Below the pieces are notes generated by a model that did not search any database, had not been told where the DNA came from, and worked only from the letters and a program-made list of their open reading frames with translations. A DNA stretch of 64,000 nt, from positions 434,001 through 498,000 of the forward strand of contig JAKULF010000009.1 in NCBI GenBank assembly GCA_022661535.1. The letters run 5' to 3'. Positions within the stretch are counted from its first letter, which is position 1. Each line of letters begins with the position of its first letter. The stretch comes from Eutypa lata. Its lineage: Eukaryota; Ascomycota; Sordariomycetes; Xylariales; Diatrypaceae. Positions 38,606-50,773 of this stretch are shown here, piece after piece. The translations under genes and the position numbers were made by a program.

Positions 38606-40374
38606 AAATTATAAAAATAAAATAAAAAAATAAATAAAAAAATAAAAACGAAAAAAAATAAACATAATTAATAATAAAGAAATAAAAAGTAAATAATCGT
38701 AAAAATAAATATAATAATATTTTATATTTTAAAATAAATATAAAAAAATATTATATAAATTTAAATAATTTATTTTATTATAATAATTAAAAATTATAAA
38801 CTTTAACGTTTTTAATTTATATTTTTTAATATTAATATTTATTATATATATTTAAATTATTAAATAACCTTTTTAAAATAATATTTTTAAAACTTTAAAT
38901 TTTTATATTTTAAAATTTAAAGCTTTAAGTTTTAATTTGTTTTAATCTTTTTAAATAATAATAATATATAAACTTTAATATATTAAATTAATGTTTAATA
39001 TATATATTAAATAATTTAATTAATATAAATAAATACATTTAAAAACCTTTTATCGTTTATAATTACTTTTTATAAATAATATTTTTTAATTAATATAATA
39101 AATTAATAATAATAATATTATTATTATTATTAAAAGAAATATAACGTATATATAAATTTAAAATTAAAAAGTAATAATTATATAATAATAATTAAATTAA
39201 TAAAATCTTTTATTATTAAATTATTTTTATTTTAACGAATAATAAAAGTAATATATAATAATATTTATTATTTTTAATAATAATAACGATAAATAAATAT
39301 TTTTAAAATAAAAATTAAAAAGAGTTTTTTAAAAAAAATAAAAAGATTCGTTTATAAATTATTTAAATATTTATTTTAAATATAATTTAAAAAGGCTTTC
39401 GTTTTTAAATCGTTTAAGGCTTTAATAAATTATAAATCTTTAAAACGTATTATTATTAAAAAATATAATAAAATTATTAAAATTATTTAATAAAATTAAA
39501 CATAATAACGAAAATATTAATTTTAATAAAATTAACGTAATAAAGAATAATAATAAAAATAACGAAAAAACGTAATTATATTTAATAAAATAATAATTTA
39601 ATTATAATAATAAATTAATAAATTAAAATAAAATAAATTTATTATAATAAAACGAAAAATATATAAATAATTTAAATTTAAATTAATTTATATTATTTAT
39701 AAATTAAAAACGAAAAGTTTTTTTAATAATAATAAATATTATTATTATTTAATTATTAATAATTAATTGTAATTAAAAAGCGAAATTAAAAAAATATATA
39801 ATGCTTTAATATTTTTTAATTTAATTATTTTATATATAATATTTAAAATATTTAAATAATAAAGTTATATATAATTATAATTTAAATTTTTAAATTTTAT
39901 TATTATAATTATAATTAATAACGAAATATAAAAGAAATTATATTTTAATATTTTTTAATTTAAATGTTTTATATATAAAAATTAATAAGTTAATATTATA
40001 TAAATCGTAAATATTTTAATTACTTAAATAATTATATTATATATAATTATAAAATTTAATTTTAAGCTTTATTATAATAAATAATAATATTTAAATAAAT
40101 ATTAAAAATATAAAATTTATTTTATTTTATTATTAATTTTTTAAATAATTATATATAATTATATAAAAATTTAAAATTTAAAATTTAATTATTATTAATA
40201 TATTTAAAATAAAAAATAAAATATATAAAATAATATAATTATAAATATAAATATAATTAATATTATTAAAATTATTTATAATAAAATAAATATATAATTA
40301 TAAATACAAATTTAACGATTATTATTTTATTTATATATAAATAATTTTAAAATATTAATATATATTATTAAATT

Positions 40375-40690
40375 AAAAAAAGCTTTTATTTTAAATTATT
40401 TAAAAATTAATCGTAAAATTCGAAATAAAAATAAAGTTAATATTTTTTAATAATTAATAAAAAATATCTTTTTACGATTAATTAATTTCGTATTAATAAA
40501 AAAGTTAAATAAGTTAAAATTTAATTAATAACTTTTAATTTCAAGTTAAAATAACGTTAATCTTTTAATTAATTTTAAAAACAATTTAATATTTTAATTA
40601 AATATATGTTTTAAGTTTTATAAATTATTTAACTTTAATTATTTATAATTTATAACTTTTAAATTTATAATATTTTTATTATAACTTTAA
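40375..40690 (+). repeat. Repeat family C, copy 1
   Basis: About 300 bp. It matches 54960-55200 directly and 56990-57315 in inverted orientation. Landmarks are AAATTAATCGTAAAATTC, TTTTTACGATTAATTAATTT and GTTAAAATAACGTTAAT. Confidence 0.7.
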
Positions 40691-42423
40691 CTTATTAATA
40701 TTTTATTATCGATTTATTTTTAAATCGTTATTTTTTATTTTTTATTATTATTATATTATTAATCGATAATTTTATAAAGTTTTTAAATAAGTATTAAATA
40801 AGTAATTATTAAATAATTTATTTAATCGTTAATTTAATTTCGTCGTTAATTAAAATCTTTTAAATTTTCGATATTAATTATTAAATTTATTTATTTATTA
40901 CGTTATTATCGGTTTAATCGTTAAGTAATTATTAATTTAATCGTCGATTTAATCGTTAATTAATTTATTAAATTATTTATTAATTATTAAATAAGTTAAT
41001 AAATTATTATTATTATTATATAATTTATTAAATACGTTATTAAAATCGTTATTATTAAAGTTATCGTTATCGTTATTAATTAATAAAATTATTTATTAAA
41101 TAAATACGTTTAATTTATTATATTTATTATTTATAAAAGATCTTTTTATTTATAAAGTTATTAACGTTATTATTTATATATTAATAAAGTTATAAAATTA
41201 AATCTTTTATATTATATATATGTATATCTTTTCGAAAAAAATACGATTTTTATTTAAAGCTTTATTTATAATAATATTAAATTATTTTTAAACGTTATAT
41301 ATTAAGTATTTTAACGTATTATATAATTATAACTTAACGTTTTATATTTAATTAATATTAATATAAAGTTTAAATTAAAATTAATTAATTTTTAAGTAAT
41401 TATATATAATATAATATAATTAAATATTACGATTAAATTCGAGTTATATATATATTAAAAAATTTAATATAAAAGAAAATTCATTAAAATTAACGAATTA
41501 AATAAATCGAAATGTTTACGATAAATAATATCGTTAATATATATAATCGCGAAAATTATTATATAAGTAATTTAATTATATATAAAATAATTAAATAATT
41601 TAAATTTATATATAAATTCTTTAAAATATCGTTACGTAATTTAAAACTTAATTAAATATAATATTTTTTAATTAATTTATTATTATTTATTATTTATTAT
41701 TTTTAAACTTATAATTTATAAATTTATAATTATAAATAATTATAATAATTATATAATAATAATAATTAAATAATTTATAAACTTATTTTATAATTTATAA
41801 CTTTATAATTTTTAAATTTATAATTAATTTAAAATTATATATAAATAATTATAATAATTATATAAAAATAATTTATAAATTTATAAATTATAACTTTAAA
41901 ACTTTAATTATTTATTTAATTTTTAATTAATTAAATTTATATATAATAATTAATATAAAAAGTTTATAATATAATAATTAAATTTATAAAATTTATTAAG
42001 CTTAAAATTTAAATTTTTTAAATATTCGAATTATTATAATATATAATTTATTATAAAGTTTATAAATAAAAATAAATATTACGATAATTTTAATATCTTT
42101 ATTATTATTAATAATTTATATTTTAATTTTTCGATTAAACTTTTTAAATTTAATATAATAAGTTATAATTTACGAAATAAAATCTTATTAATTTCGAAAG
42201 TTAAAAAATAATTTTTAAAGTTTACGAAAAGTTATATTCTTTTATATTATAACGATTAATAAAACTTTAATTTATTTAAATTAATTAATTAAATTAAATA
42301 TAATTTTCGTAATATTTTTTAAATTTATTTATATAATAATTTATTTATTTCGTTTATTATTAATTATTATTTAATTATTATTATTATTATAAAACTTAAA
42401 TAATTTTAAAAATAATAATAATA

Positions 42424-42424
<1 letters not shown>

Positions 42425-42462
<38 letters not shown>

Positions 42463-42475
42463 AAAAATAAAAAAA

Positions 42476-42570
<95 letters not shown>

Positions 42571-42642
42571 ATACATAAATAAATAAATAAATAAATTAAT
42601 AAATAAATAAATAAATAAATAAAAAAATAAAAAAAATAAATA
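42425..42642 (+). repeat. (AAAT)n tetranucleotide microsatellite, about 215 bp
   Basis: Nearly uninterrupted AAAT/TAAA units with a few substitutions (one ATAC and one AATT variant, several AAAAAAT units). It lies deep in the 23-kb AT-rich block. Confidence 0.95.
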
Positions 42643-43264
42643 ATTCGTTAATTAATTTAAAACTTATAATAATTTTAATTATAAAGTTTTTTAAAAAGAT
42701 TTTAAATAAATTTATTAATTTTAATAATATTATAAAACATTATATTAATTATATTATATATAAATTTTTATTATTATAAATTAATTAAAATTAATTATAA
42801 TTATTTATATAAAAAATATTTTTTATATATAATAAATAAAACTTAATAATTATAATAAATAAAATATAATTATATAAATAAATTATTATATAAATAAATT
42901 TAAAAATATTATATAAATAATATTTTATTTAATTAATAAAATTTATTATTTAAATATTTAAATTTATATAAATAATATTTAAATTTATATAATATAAATT
43001 TTTTATTTAATTTATAATATTTATAATAATTTATATAATAAATTTAAATTATTAAAGATTTAAGTATTATATTATATATTTTTTTTTTTTTTTTTTATAT
43101 ATTTAATTAAAGTTATATTTATTTATATATTTAATTATTTTATAATTAATTAAATTTATTAAATTTATTAAATTTATTAAATTTATTAAATATAAAATAT
43201 ATTTATTAAATAACTTTATTAAAATATTAATAAATTTTTAATTTTTAATTTATATAATTATAAA

Positions 43265-44005
43265 AGACTTTTTAATTATTACGTTTAAAAAAATATAACT
43301 TTTTGTTTTTAAATAAAAAAACTTTCTTATATAATAAAAGTTAATATAATTAATTTAATTTTAAAAAGATTTTTAATTTTTTAAAATTATAATTTAAAAG
43401 TTATTATATATATAAAACGATTAAATTATTAAAATTAATCGAAAATTATTTTATAATTAAATTTTATATTATTATTACGATTTATTTTTAAATTATAACG
43501 CTTTTTTTTATATATATAAATTTTATAAATTTATAATTTATAAATTTTATTATTATTTAAATTATTTAATTAAAGTTTAAATAATTTATAAAATAAATTA
43601 TTTAATTTTATATTTTATTAAACGAAATTTAAATTTAAAAACTTTAAATTATAATTATTATATTTATAAATTAAATTATTATATTTATAAATTTAATTAT
43701 TATATTATAAATTTATTATATTAATTATATTAAAAATTTATATTTTATTTATTTATATATAATTAATTTTAAAAATAAATAATTAAAATTATTATTATTT
43801 AAATTAAAAATTATATAATTAATAATTAAATATTTAATATTTAAATAAATAATTAATATAATATTATTTAAATTATTTAAATTTAAAAAAATTAAATATA
43901 TAAATTAAAAAAGAATATTTAATTAATTATAATTATAAATTATATATATATTTTTCGAAATAAATATATTTAACGATTAATTAATTATTTATATAATAAT
44001 TACGT
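43265..44005 (-). repeat. Repeat family A, copy 3 (inverted)
   Basis: The reverse complement of this stretch aligns with 22255-23065 and 31205-32205, including ATTTCGAAAAATATATATAT near one end and the AAATAAATCGTAATAATAA landmark. Confidence 0.7.
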
Positions 44006-45008
44006 AATTAATAATATAAATTAATAATATAATTAAATAATTTAAATTTAATATAAAATAATTTTTAATTAAATTAAATTAAATTTATTTAAATTTTAAA
44101 TATTTATTTTTAAATTTTAAATTTTAAATTTATAATTATTTAATATTTATATTTATATATTAATAATTTATATAATAATAATATAATAATAAAAATTATA
44201 TAAAAATTATTATATTAATTAAATAATTATATATAAAAAAAATTAATAATTATAAATAAATATATTAATAATATAAAAATAATTTATAAATTTTTAAATT
44301 TAAAACTTTTTTTATTTATAACTTTTTTTTAAAATAATATAATTAAATAATTTTTAATAAATTTAAAAAAAATTAATATAAATTAAAATTATATTATTAA
44401 ATAAATTTTATTATTTTTATTATATTATTTTTAATTACTTTTATTATATTTCATTTTAATAATTAATTATTATTTATTAATAATTATATTATTATTATTT
44501 AATTATTATTATTAATTTATTATATTATAATTATTTTTAAATATATTAAAACTTTAAAACGTTTATATTAAATAATTCTTTTATAATTAATATTATTATA
44601 AATAACGTAAAAAATATTAATATTTAATTATTATAATTATATTTAAAGTATAAATAACTTTAAAAATAATAATAATTAATTAAAATTAAGTAATAAATAA
44701 TTAAAGTTTAATAATTTATATAATTAATAATAAATAATAATTAATTATATAATGAAATATAATAAAAATAATTTAAAAGATATAACAAAAATAATAAAAC
44801 TTTATTAAATAACAAGATTAATATAAAATCGTTTAATATAACTAATTTTAAATACGTAATTTCTTTTTTTTTATTGCAAAAGTAAAAACGGCGGCATAAT
44901 AACCCCTGTAAAAACTCGAGAACTTTAGAAAAGAAGGCATTCACTTTGCTAGTACTCCTTATTATTCCACCTGCTGGCAGTACCTTGTTACGTAAAATCG
45001 AGGGCATT

Positions 45009-47546
45009 TTATGGAAAGCTTCCAGGCATAATTATGTGAGATATGTCTTTGAAGGTAACCTCTCTTTCTTGATTCTGAGAACCTTCTAGAGGTGTAGTTG
45101 CAATCTGTGTTTGTTGAAAATGGGCTTTTTGGCGTCTTGCTTTTTCCAGAAGCGCATCCCAACAACGGCTTTCATCGTCTCGCGACGCTCGTAGATTGAA
45201 ATTGTCCTCTTCGCGCCGGCGTAAAAAACAGTCAGATGGCGAATTCTCATCCTTGTCGAGAGTGTCTGGGTCTATGTATTGTCCCGAGATGTTGTTGCAT
45301 AACAAATCCAGTGCTTTCGGCCCGGCCATCAGAGCAGCAATATGGAGTACATTGGAACCGGTGGTCGTAATTCTGTCCATAACTGCACCCTTCCGGATTA
45401 AAACCTCCATGCACTCGTGGCAGTTTTTGGCTATTGCGGTCATGAGTGGTGTATAGTTATCGTCATTCGTGATGTTGACGTCTCCGCCATTCTCAATCAA
45501 CGATTCTAGCAGGCCCGATCGTTCACTGTCGCCAGCTGCATAATGTAGGGCAGTTTGCCCGGCGTTGCTTTTATGATTAAGATCTAGGCCATGCTCCACT
45601 AAGATCGTGATTGCGGAAGGTGACCTAACGTAGAATAACGCGGTTTCTCCGTGGTTATCGAGTACGCGTACATCGGAGCCAGCTCTCAGAATGCCTTCTA
45701 TAGTGCTAGGGTCACCGGAACGGCAAGCATGGTGTAATGCTAATGCTCCTTGACGATCTTGAATGTCCACTCGAGCCTTCCACTCTAATAAAACCTTGAC
45801 AGCCTCCCAATTATTGCAGCTACATGCCCAATGAAGTGGTGTCATCCCACAGCGATCTTGAGCGTTCATATCCTTAAAATAGGGTTGAATGAGGGTCGAA
45901 ACTGAACCGACCCTCCCCATGGCAGCCAAGTGCAACGGGCTATACGATAGGACATCCATCATATCTTCGATGTTTTCCATAAATCTGGTTACTCGAGGTA
46001 AAGACCCGAAGGTCAGGGCCAGGTCAAGCGGATTCGATTTTGTGGCATCTTCTTGAGTTTCGTCACATCCTGAGGCTTTCAAGAACTTGTAACAATCCGG
46101 TTGATCCCAACTTGCCGTCCACTATAAATTAATTCAGCCACCACACTTGCTCATGCGGCCACATTATGGAAATCATGGTCATATTGGGGGTGGGGGACGT
46201 CGAAATTGAGACTCACGTGGAGCAAAGTCCAGCCGTTTTTATCAACGACGTACGGGCTAGCCGTATGCTTCGAGAACTGTTGTCTGATGAAGTCGATATT
46301 GCCTATTTGCGCGGCCTTCCAAATAGGATGGGAATCTCGCAACACGATGGGAATTCGCAGGCTCCATCTCACCCCGATACCAGAAAGACTACTGTGCTCT
46401 GCATAAAATAGCAGTGCCCTTGCTGGAGCCCAAGTAGGAAGGTAGTACATCAGTGAAGATTGCTTCGAAGTATTCTTACAAGGTAGATAATCACATGATG
46501 TCGATTTGATTAGAGATAAACCCGTGTAGGTAACAAGTACCGAACCTACAAGCCCCTTCAGCCATTGCGGTGTAGCAATGGTTGTCTCATTATGGCATTG
46601 GCATTGACAGAAGCGGGGACATGAGGCCCTCGTGATAGATGTAGTAATGCAGATTCGAGATCGAGACTTTGCCATTTGAAATGGTGAGCTATCAATACCG
46701 GAGCCTGAAACCCTCCTTGGGTGTTCCCGCCCAAGGACATCGTCAGTCTCTTGAGGCCGGAGGTCGTCCTCGGGTATAAAGGACCACTCTTGGTCTTCGA
46801 GCGCCTGGGCCTGAGCGCTTGATCCCATTTCAGTCTGTGCAGACTTCATACCTTCAAACGTCTGGATAATTATGTCTTCAATTTTGATGGTAGTCTGATA
46901 TACATTGTGTCTATAGAGATTCGTCAGGTAAGGATGCTTCGTTCAACCTACTAGTAAGTAGCAACTTACCCGAGTAGTACATGTAATGATGAAAGTGCTG
47001 TGTCAAGGTTTGACCGACTATCACGGATACGCTGTCGTAATCTCTCAATATCTTTGCTGTTTCTTAACCAGGCCAGGCGAGCGGGTTTCGGTAACCCGTT
47101 TCTGTCCAGCTTCTCACTTCCTTGACCACAGAGTTAGCTATGTATGCGTTACTTTGTGGATGTATTTATGGACTTAGTAGTTGCTGCTCTACGAAATTCT
47201 GTAGATCTTGGACACATTCTTCCACCGGCTTTACGACTTCCTCGATCTCCCGTTGAATTGATGTCAAGGCCCCTTGGCGCTCAGTGGTTCCCAATTGTTC
47301 CAACACCTCATGGACCACCTTGAGAATAACGTCTATGCTCACGTTCAGAATTCTGATCCCTTTAATTTTGCCTTATAGCTAGGTAAGTAACTGATAAAAC
47401 TTACGTAGAGAGGATACATCGTTGAACAACGTTTGTATTTCTTGGGGAGCATCAGGCAAGGCGAGTAGTTTCCGCAACCCTTTGGCTAGCTTAGAACTTG
47501 CGCCAATGACAGCAATAGAACTTGCTATGATAGACAGAGGGTCCAT
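45009..47546 (-). CDS. Helo-like N-terminal/ankyrin-repeat protein (5 exons)
   Basis: Exons 47546-47405, 47371-47174, 47120-46970, 46910-46217 and 46121-45009 join in frame to 765 residues. The N-terminus MDPLSIIASSIAVIGASSKLAKGL followed by a helical region is the Helo-like N-terminal domain (PF17111 type) of fungal death-fold and STAND proteins. Around 261-308 is a Cys-rich stretch (CQCQCH, CDYLPC) around a hydrophobic segment, seen in many fungal ankyrin proteins. From about 370 to 680 there are some eight ankyrin repeats (TPLHWACSCNNWEAVKVLLEW, QTALHYAAG, YTPLMTAIAKN). No NACHT domain is present. The likely role is signalling or self/non-self recognition by protein binding. Two splice sites are weak. 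Intron 1 would be only 33 nt, and intron 2 uses GTCCAT. The last two introns (59 and 95 nt) are normal, so one may suspect a frameshift in the 5' part. Confidence 0.82.
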
Positions 47547-48074
47547 TTTCCCCGTTCGTTTTCGGAACTCACGATACACTACGTTACTGTCTTGCCAAGT
47601 ATTTGTGCTACTGAATACAACAAGTGAAGGTGAGCGAGAGGGTATCTGCTGCCGATGCTAAATACGCATCCGAACTGCCGTACGAAAACAACTTATGATC
47701 ATTGCTTGGCAATCTAATGAACTAGCCAATCCTCATAAACGCGTAAGCAAATTGATAACAGCGTTGCAATCCTATGCTACCTTGATGCATATGACGTAGC
47801 GAGCCACACCATTTGTATGCAAGTCTCGCGAATCACATTAGAGAAATGATGTTGAGTAGGTGTTGAAATGAGCAATTGGTAATAAGGAGTATCTATAGTG
47901 GCAGAATTCATAAGCTCTTTCCAATGATATAAGGTGCTCTTCTCTCTGCCATCTCGAGAAACGAGCATTTCTTACTTCTACAGTAGGATACAGTAAACAG
48001 CAAAGCTCCACATATTTTCATTTGGAAACTAATAACACCCTTATTCCACCCTACAACATCAACGGGAGATTACT
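47547..48074. promoter_or_regulatory. Divergent intergenic region
   Basis: About 530 bp separate the start codons of the ankyrin gene (minus) and the small Trp-rich gene (plus), so it probably carries both promoters. No individual site stands out. Confidence 0.4.
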
Positions 48075-48337
48075 ATGTCGGACATTGAGAAGGTCGCGGA
48101 GCGTGAGGCTGCAAAGCAACAACCCTGGAAGGAATTTTGGGTATCAAGGCCTACCGATGGTTTTAAAGAGAACACTGACCAGACGCCCTGGCTCGCGTAC
48201 ACCCCGGATCCGGAGAAGCCTGACGCGAAGCCATGGTACAACTGGCTACAGGCTGAGAGCCCGCAGGTAACCTCTTTGCCCGGTTACGTCTGCCGCAGCG
48301 GTTCGAACAGCTAATTGCGAAGAAAAATCTTAAGTAA
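48075..48337 (+). CDS. Small Trp/Pro-rich hypothetical protein
   Basis: The ATG at 48075 opens a coding-like frame, MSDIEKVAEREAAKQQPWKEFW, then SRPTDGFKENTDQTPW and KPWYNWLQAESPQ. The first 64 codons end at 48266 before GTAACC. Unspliced, the frame closes at 48314 (79 residues) with an unconvincing tail. If 48267-48298 is a 32-nt intron (GTAACC to CCGCAG), exon 2 (48299-48337) adds RFEQLIAKKNLK, a natural helical end, giving 76 residues. A 32-nt intron is shorter than usual for fungi, so both versions are given. The protein is hydrophilic with no signal peptide or membrane segment and no family I recognise. It is transcribed away from the ankyrin gene. Confidence 0.62.
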
Positions 48338-48339
48338 GG

Positions 48340-49147
48340 CTTCCCAAGAGCACCTTTGAAAGACGAAGTGAAGCTCTAAACTAAGTTTGCATAGCCTTGG
48401 CAATTGCCCTGAAGGAGTGTGGATGTTGAGATTCAGTTGGATTGTTCCTTTCATTATGTCATGGAGGGCACGGTGCAGATTTAACACAGCCATTTTGCAA
48501 CGAGGGGTGTCTGAACTGTACAACCCTACATCCGATTCAGTCATTACCTTCACAAGTCATATTGTCAGCAAGCAAATATCACATTCATTTTCCCAATAGC
48601 GAAAATGCACTTTCCAATGTTGCGTTGTTACGTTACATTACATTCGCCAAAGTGATAACCATCATGAATGTAATTCGTGCAAGCTAGTCCCTTAGAATAG
48701 CTTTGTCATCCTACACACCATACGGCAAGCTTAGATTGCGAAGCGCCACCAGTCAAATAGTATCACTAGGTCTTCCACGTCATTATAGCATTGTACTCCG
48801 TATAGAGAATGTGTGACACTATCTTGCCATTGCAGGTGCTCCTGCAACACACCTCCTTTGCCTCGCACCATACATCCCTCGTATTCAATGAATTCAGGGT
48901 GGGATGTTCGATGCGGGGTAAGTATCCCATTTAATAGCCTCAATTTTCGGGGTCAATTGCCATCCCCCTTTTCAGTCCAGAAGACACTGTTCCTCCATAA
49001 TTCATAACCCAGAGGATATCTGCTACATGTCACCTCCAAGTAAAACACCACAACATTGTAGGTTATGATGCCATGGCAAGCGGTGCATAGTAAATAAACT
49101 TATATATTACCTCTTCACAATCAGTGGAAATATTCTCTGAGTTTACG
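48340..49147. other. Intergenic stretch, no gene seen
   Basis: About 0.8 kb. Frames of up to 81 codons on both strands have no support. The AT-rich TTATATATTAC at 49099-49109, about 40 bp before the next ATG, may be a TATA-like element. Confidence 0.45.
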
Positions 49148-50167
49148 ATGCATGTCTTAGCCACCTTTTACTACCTGAAGCCCTCACCCATTTGGAAAAC
49201 CGTTCGGCCATACTTCATTTACATCCCCCAAAAAGCATTACCTGAGGGCCAACTAACAACGAATGAAGAATCTATGTCAGTTCATAATGTGCATGTCACA
49301 GATATAAGAACTCATGGCGATACTTTCGAATTAGATAAACATGGCTTCGAGATCGTGCAGCAAGATTTATACCAGTATGTCGACGATTCTGTGCACAAAG
49401 GACAGTTCACAAACTCAGCATACGCCAATGCCCTTGCAGAGTTTCTAAAGAGAAAACTGGATGCTGAGACGGTCATGATGATCAGTGGGACAAAGCGAGA
49501 GAGGGACCAATCATTTCCAAGTCGAACCTGGGGGACAACTGCGTCTCAACAGCCCATCCAGGGCGTGCACGTTGGTACGTAACCATATTATTGATTGATT
49601 CAAATTCTCGTACTTAACAATAATAGACAGCACCCCTGCTCATGCAAAAGCCACTCTAGAGCGAAAGTTCGGCCAGCAAGGAGCGCAAGCGCTTAGCACC
49701 CAACGGTTTCAGATAATTAAGTAAGCTATAGTATACGAATCGGATTTTTGCTTGTATACTCACATCTAAAAGCACATGGCAGCCTTTATTTGGTCCAATC
49801 AGAGACTGGCCTCTTGCTGTCCTAGATTATCGCAGTCTCGATATTGAGAGCGACTTGATTATCAGGGATGCTGTTTACCCGGACCACTCTACCGAAAGCT
49901 TCCAAGTGTTTCACAATGAGAACCACCAATGGTATTATCTGGGCGATCAGATGCCGCAGGAGATGATATTGTTCAAATCGTACGACTCGAAGGCTGGTGT
50001 TGTACCATGTGAGTTCTGCTTCCCTAGTCGTTAGGATAGGACTAAAATCTTCAGTTTGTCCACATGCTTCGTTCGATCTGGAATCAACAGACCAACGCCC
50101 AAGAGAGGACATCGACATGATGTGGCTAGTTATATATGGTCCTTCAGCATCCAGTAAAGCTGATTAG
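49148..50167 (+). CDS. CmcJ/AsaB-like oxidoreductase family protein (4 exons)
   Basis: Exons are 49148-49574, 49627-49720, 49773-50008 and 50055-50167. Introns of 52, 52 and 46 nt have donors GTACGT, GTAAGC and GTGAGT. The product has 289 residues, typical of the fungal family annotated as CmcJ-like methyltransferase/7-alpha-cephem-methoxylase P8 chain or AsaB-type hydroxylase. Landmarks are a YYLKPSP start, NVHVTDIRTH, TWQPLFGPIRDWPLAVLD, FHNENHQWYYLGDQMPQEMILFKSYDS and VPFCPHASFDL near the end. Members are often found in secondary-metabolite clusters and act as hydroxylases or desaturases; the substrate here is unknown. The start is the ATG at 49148, since the frame's earlier initiation would be GTG. 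All motifs are intact. Its neighbour 0.6 kb away on the opposite strand is a medium-chain reductase. Confidence 0.9.
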
Positions 50168-50773
50168 ATAGTTCCAACCTCAATATATTGTCAAGTACGG
50201 TTCACTCCCTACAAGCCAAGGTTACCTAGACGTGAGAATTCATGCATATTTTGTAACGTGTTTCCAGGCTACTGATGCATTGACTTCAAATACTGCACAC
50301 AAAGAACCATCTTTGAGGTTATCGGCGGTTATATTGTCACTTATATACATGGTATAAAAATATGTACATGCTTTTATAAAAAGAACTAGGTTAAACATAT
50401 ACGGAGTGAGGGTATGTGGCAATTACCCTACAATCGGCTGCAAGATGATAGTTGCGTTATCAAAGTACTACATAATTAGAGAGTAGAACTAGAAATTGCA
50501 ATTGAATGCTATGAAGAACAGATGCCGTAAGTTATGATCAGTCTCCACTACTATCTAGCTGGTAAAGCTCTTATACGAAAGTAAGCAAAATGGAGAAAAG
50601 AAAATCCAAATCCCATCATGAACTTAGCGCTGAACTTATTATAATACTAGACTTTATAAAGTTTCTTAAAATAAGCTTTTTATTTAAAATTTATCTTTTG
50701 TTTTTATTTTATTTTTAATAAAAATATTATTATAATTAAAGAAGAAGTTTTTAAGCTTATATAATATAATCTA
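50168..50773. other. Convergent 3' region with short AT-rich patch
   Basis: No gene is seen. The last 140 bp (50635-50770) abruptly become AT-rich like the RIP blocks and touch the 3' end of the reductase gene. Confidence 0.5.

Larger units (their letters stand above)
21591..44870. repeat. AT-rich RIP-mutated block 2 (23 kb)
   Basis: A continuous block of extreme A+T with no frame of useful length on either strand. CpA and TpG are almost absent, while CpG is retained in many places (for example 26930-27260 and 35935-36600). That asymmetry argues for RIP rather than ordinary CpG decay. The block is built from several repeat families, listed separately. Boundaries with normal sequence are sharp at both ends. 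Confidence 0.9.

Noticed and set aside
42425..42642. CRISPR-like array or tandem gene repeat
   Set aside because: The unit is only four bases with no spacers, so it is a simple microsatellite.
21591..44870. Mitochondrial DNA insertion as the source of the AT-rich block
   Set aside because: No mitochondrial gene, rRNA or tRNA motif is seen. CpG retention with CpA loss and copies dispersed across three blocks fit RIP-mutated transposons instead.
44741..45007. 88-codon minus-strand frame downstream of the ankyrin gene
   Set aside because: Mostly inside the AT-rich block edge. The hydrophobic Leu/Tyr composition is what AT-rich DNA gives by chance.
48731..48943. 70-codon minus-strand frame
   Set aside because: No domain, no splice partner and no clear promoter.
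49822..50118. 98-codon minus-strand frame
   Set aside because: Antisense to exons 3 and 4 of the CmcJ/AsaB-like gene.
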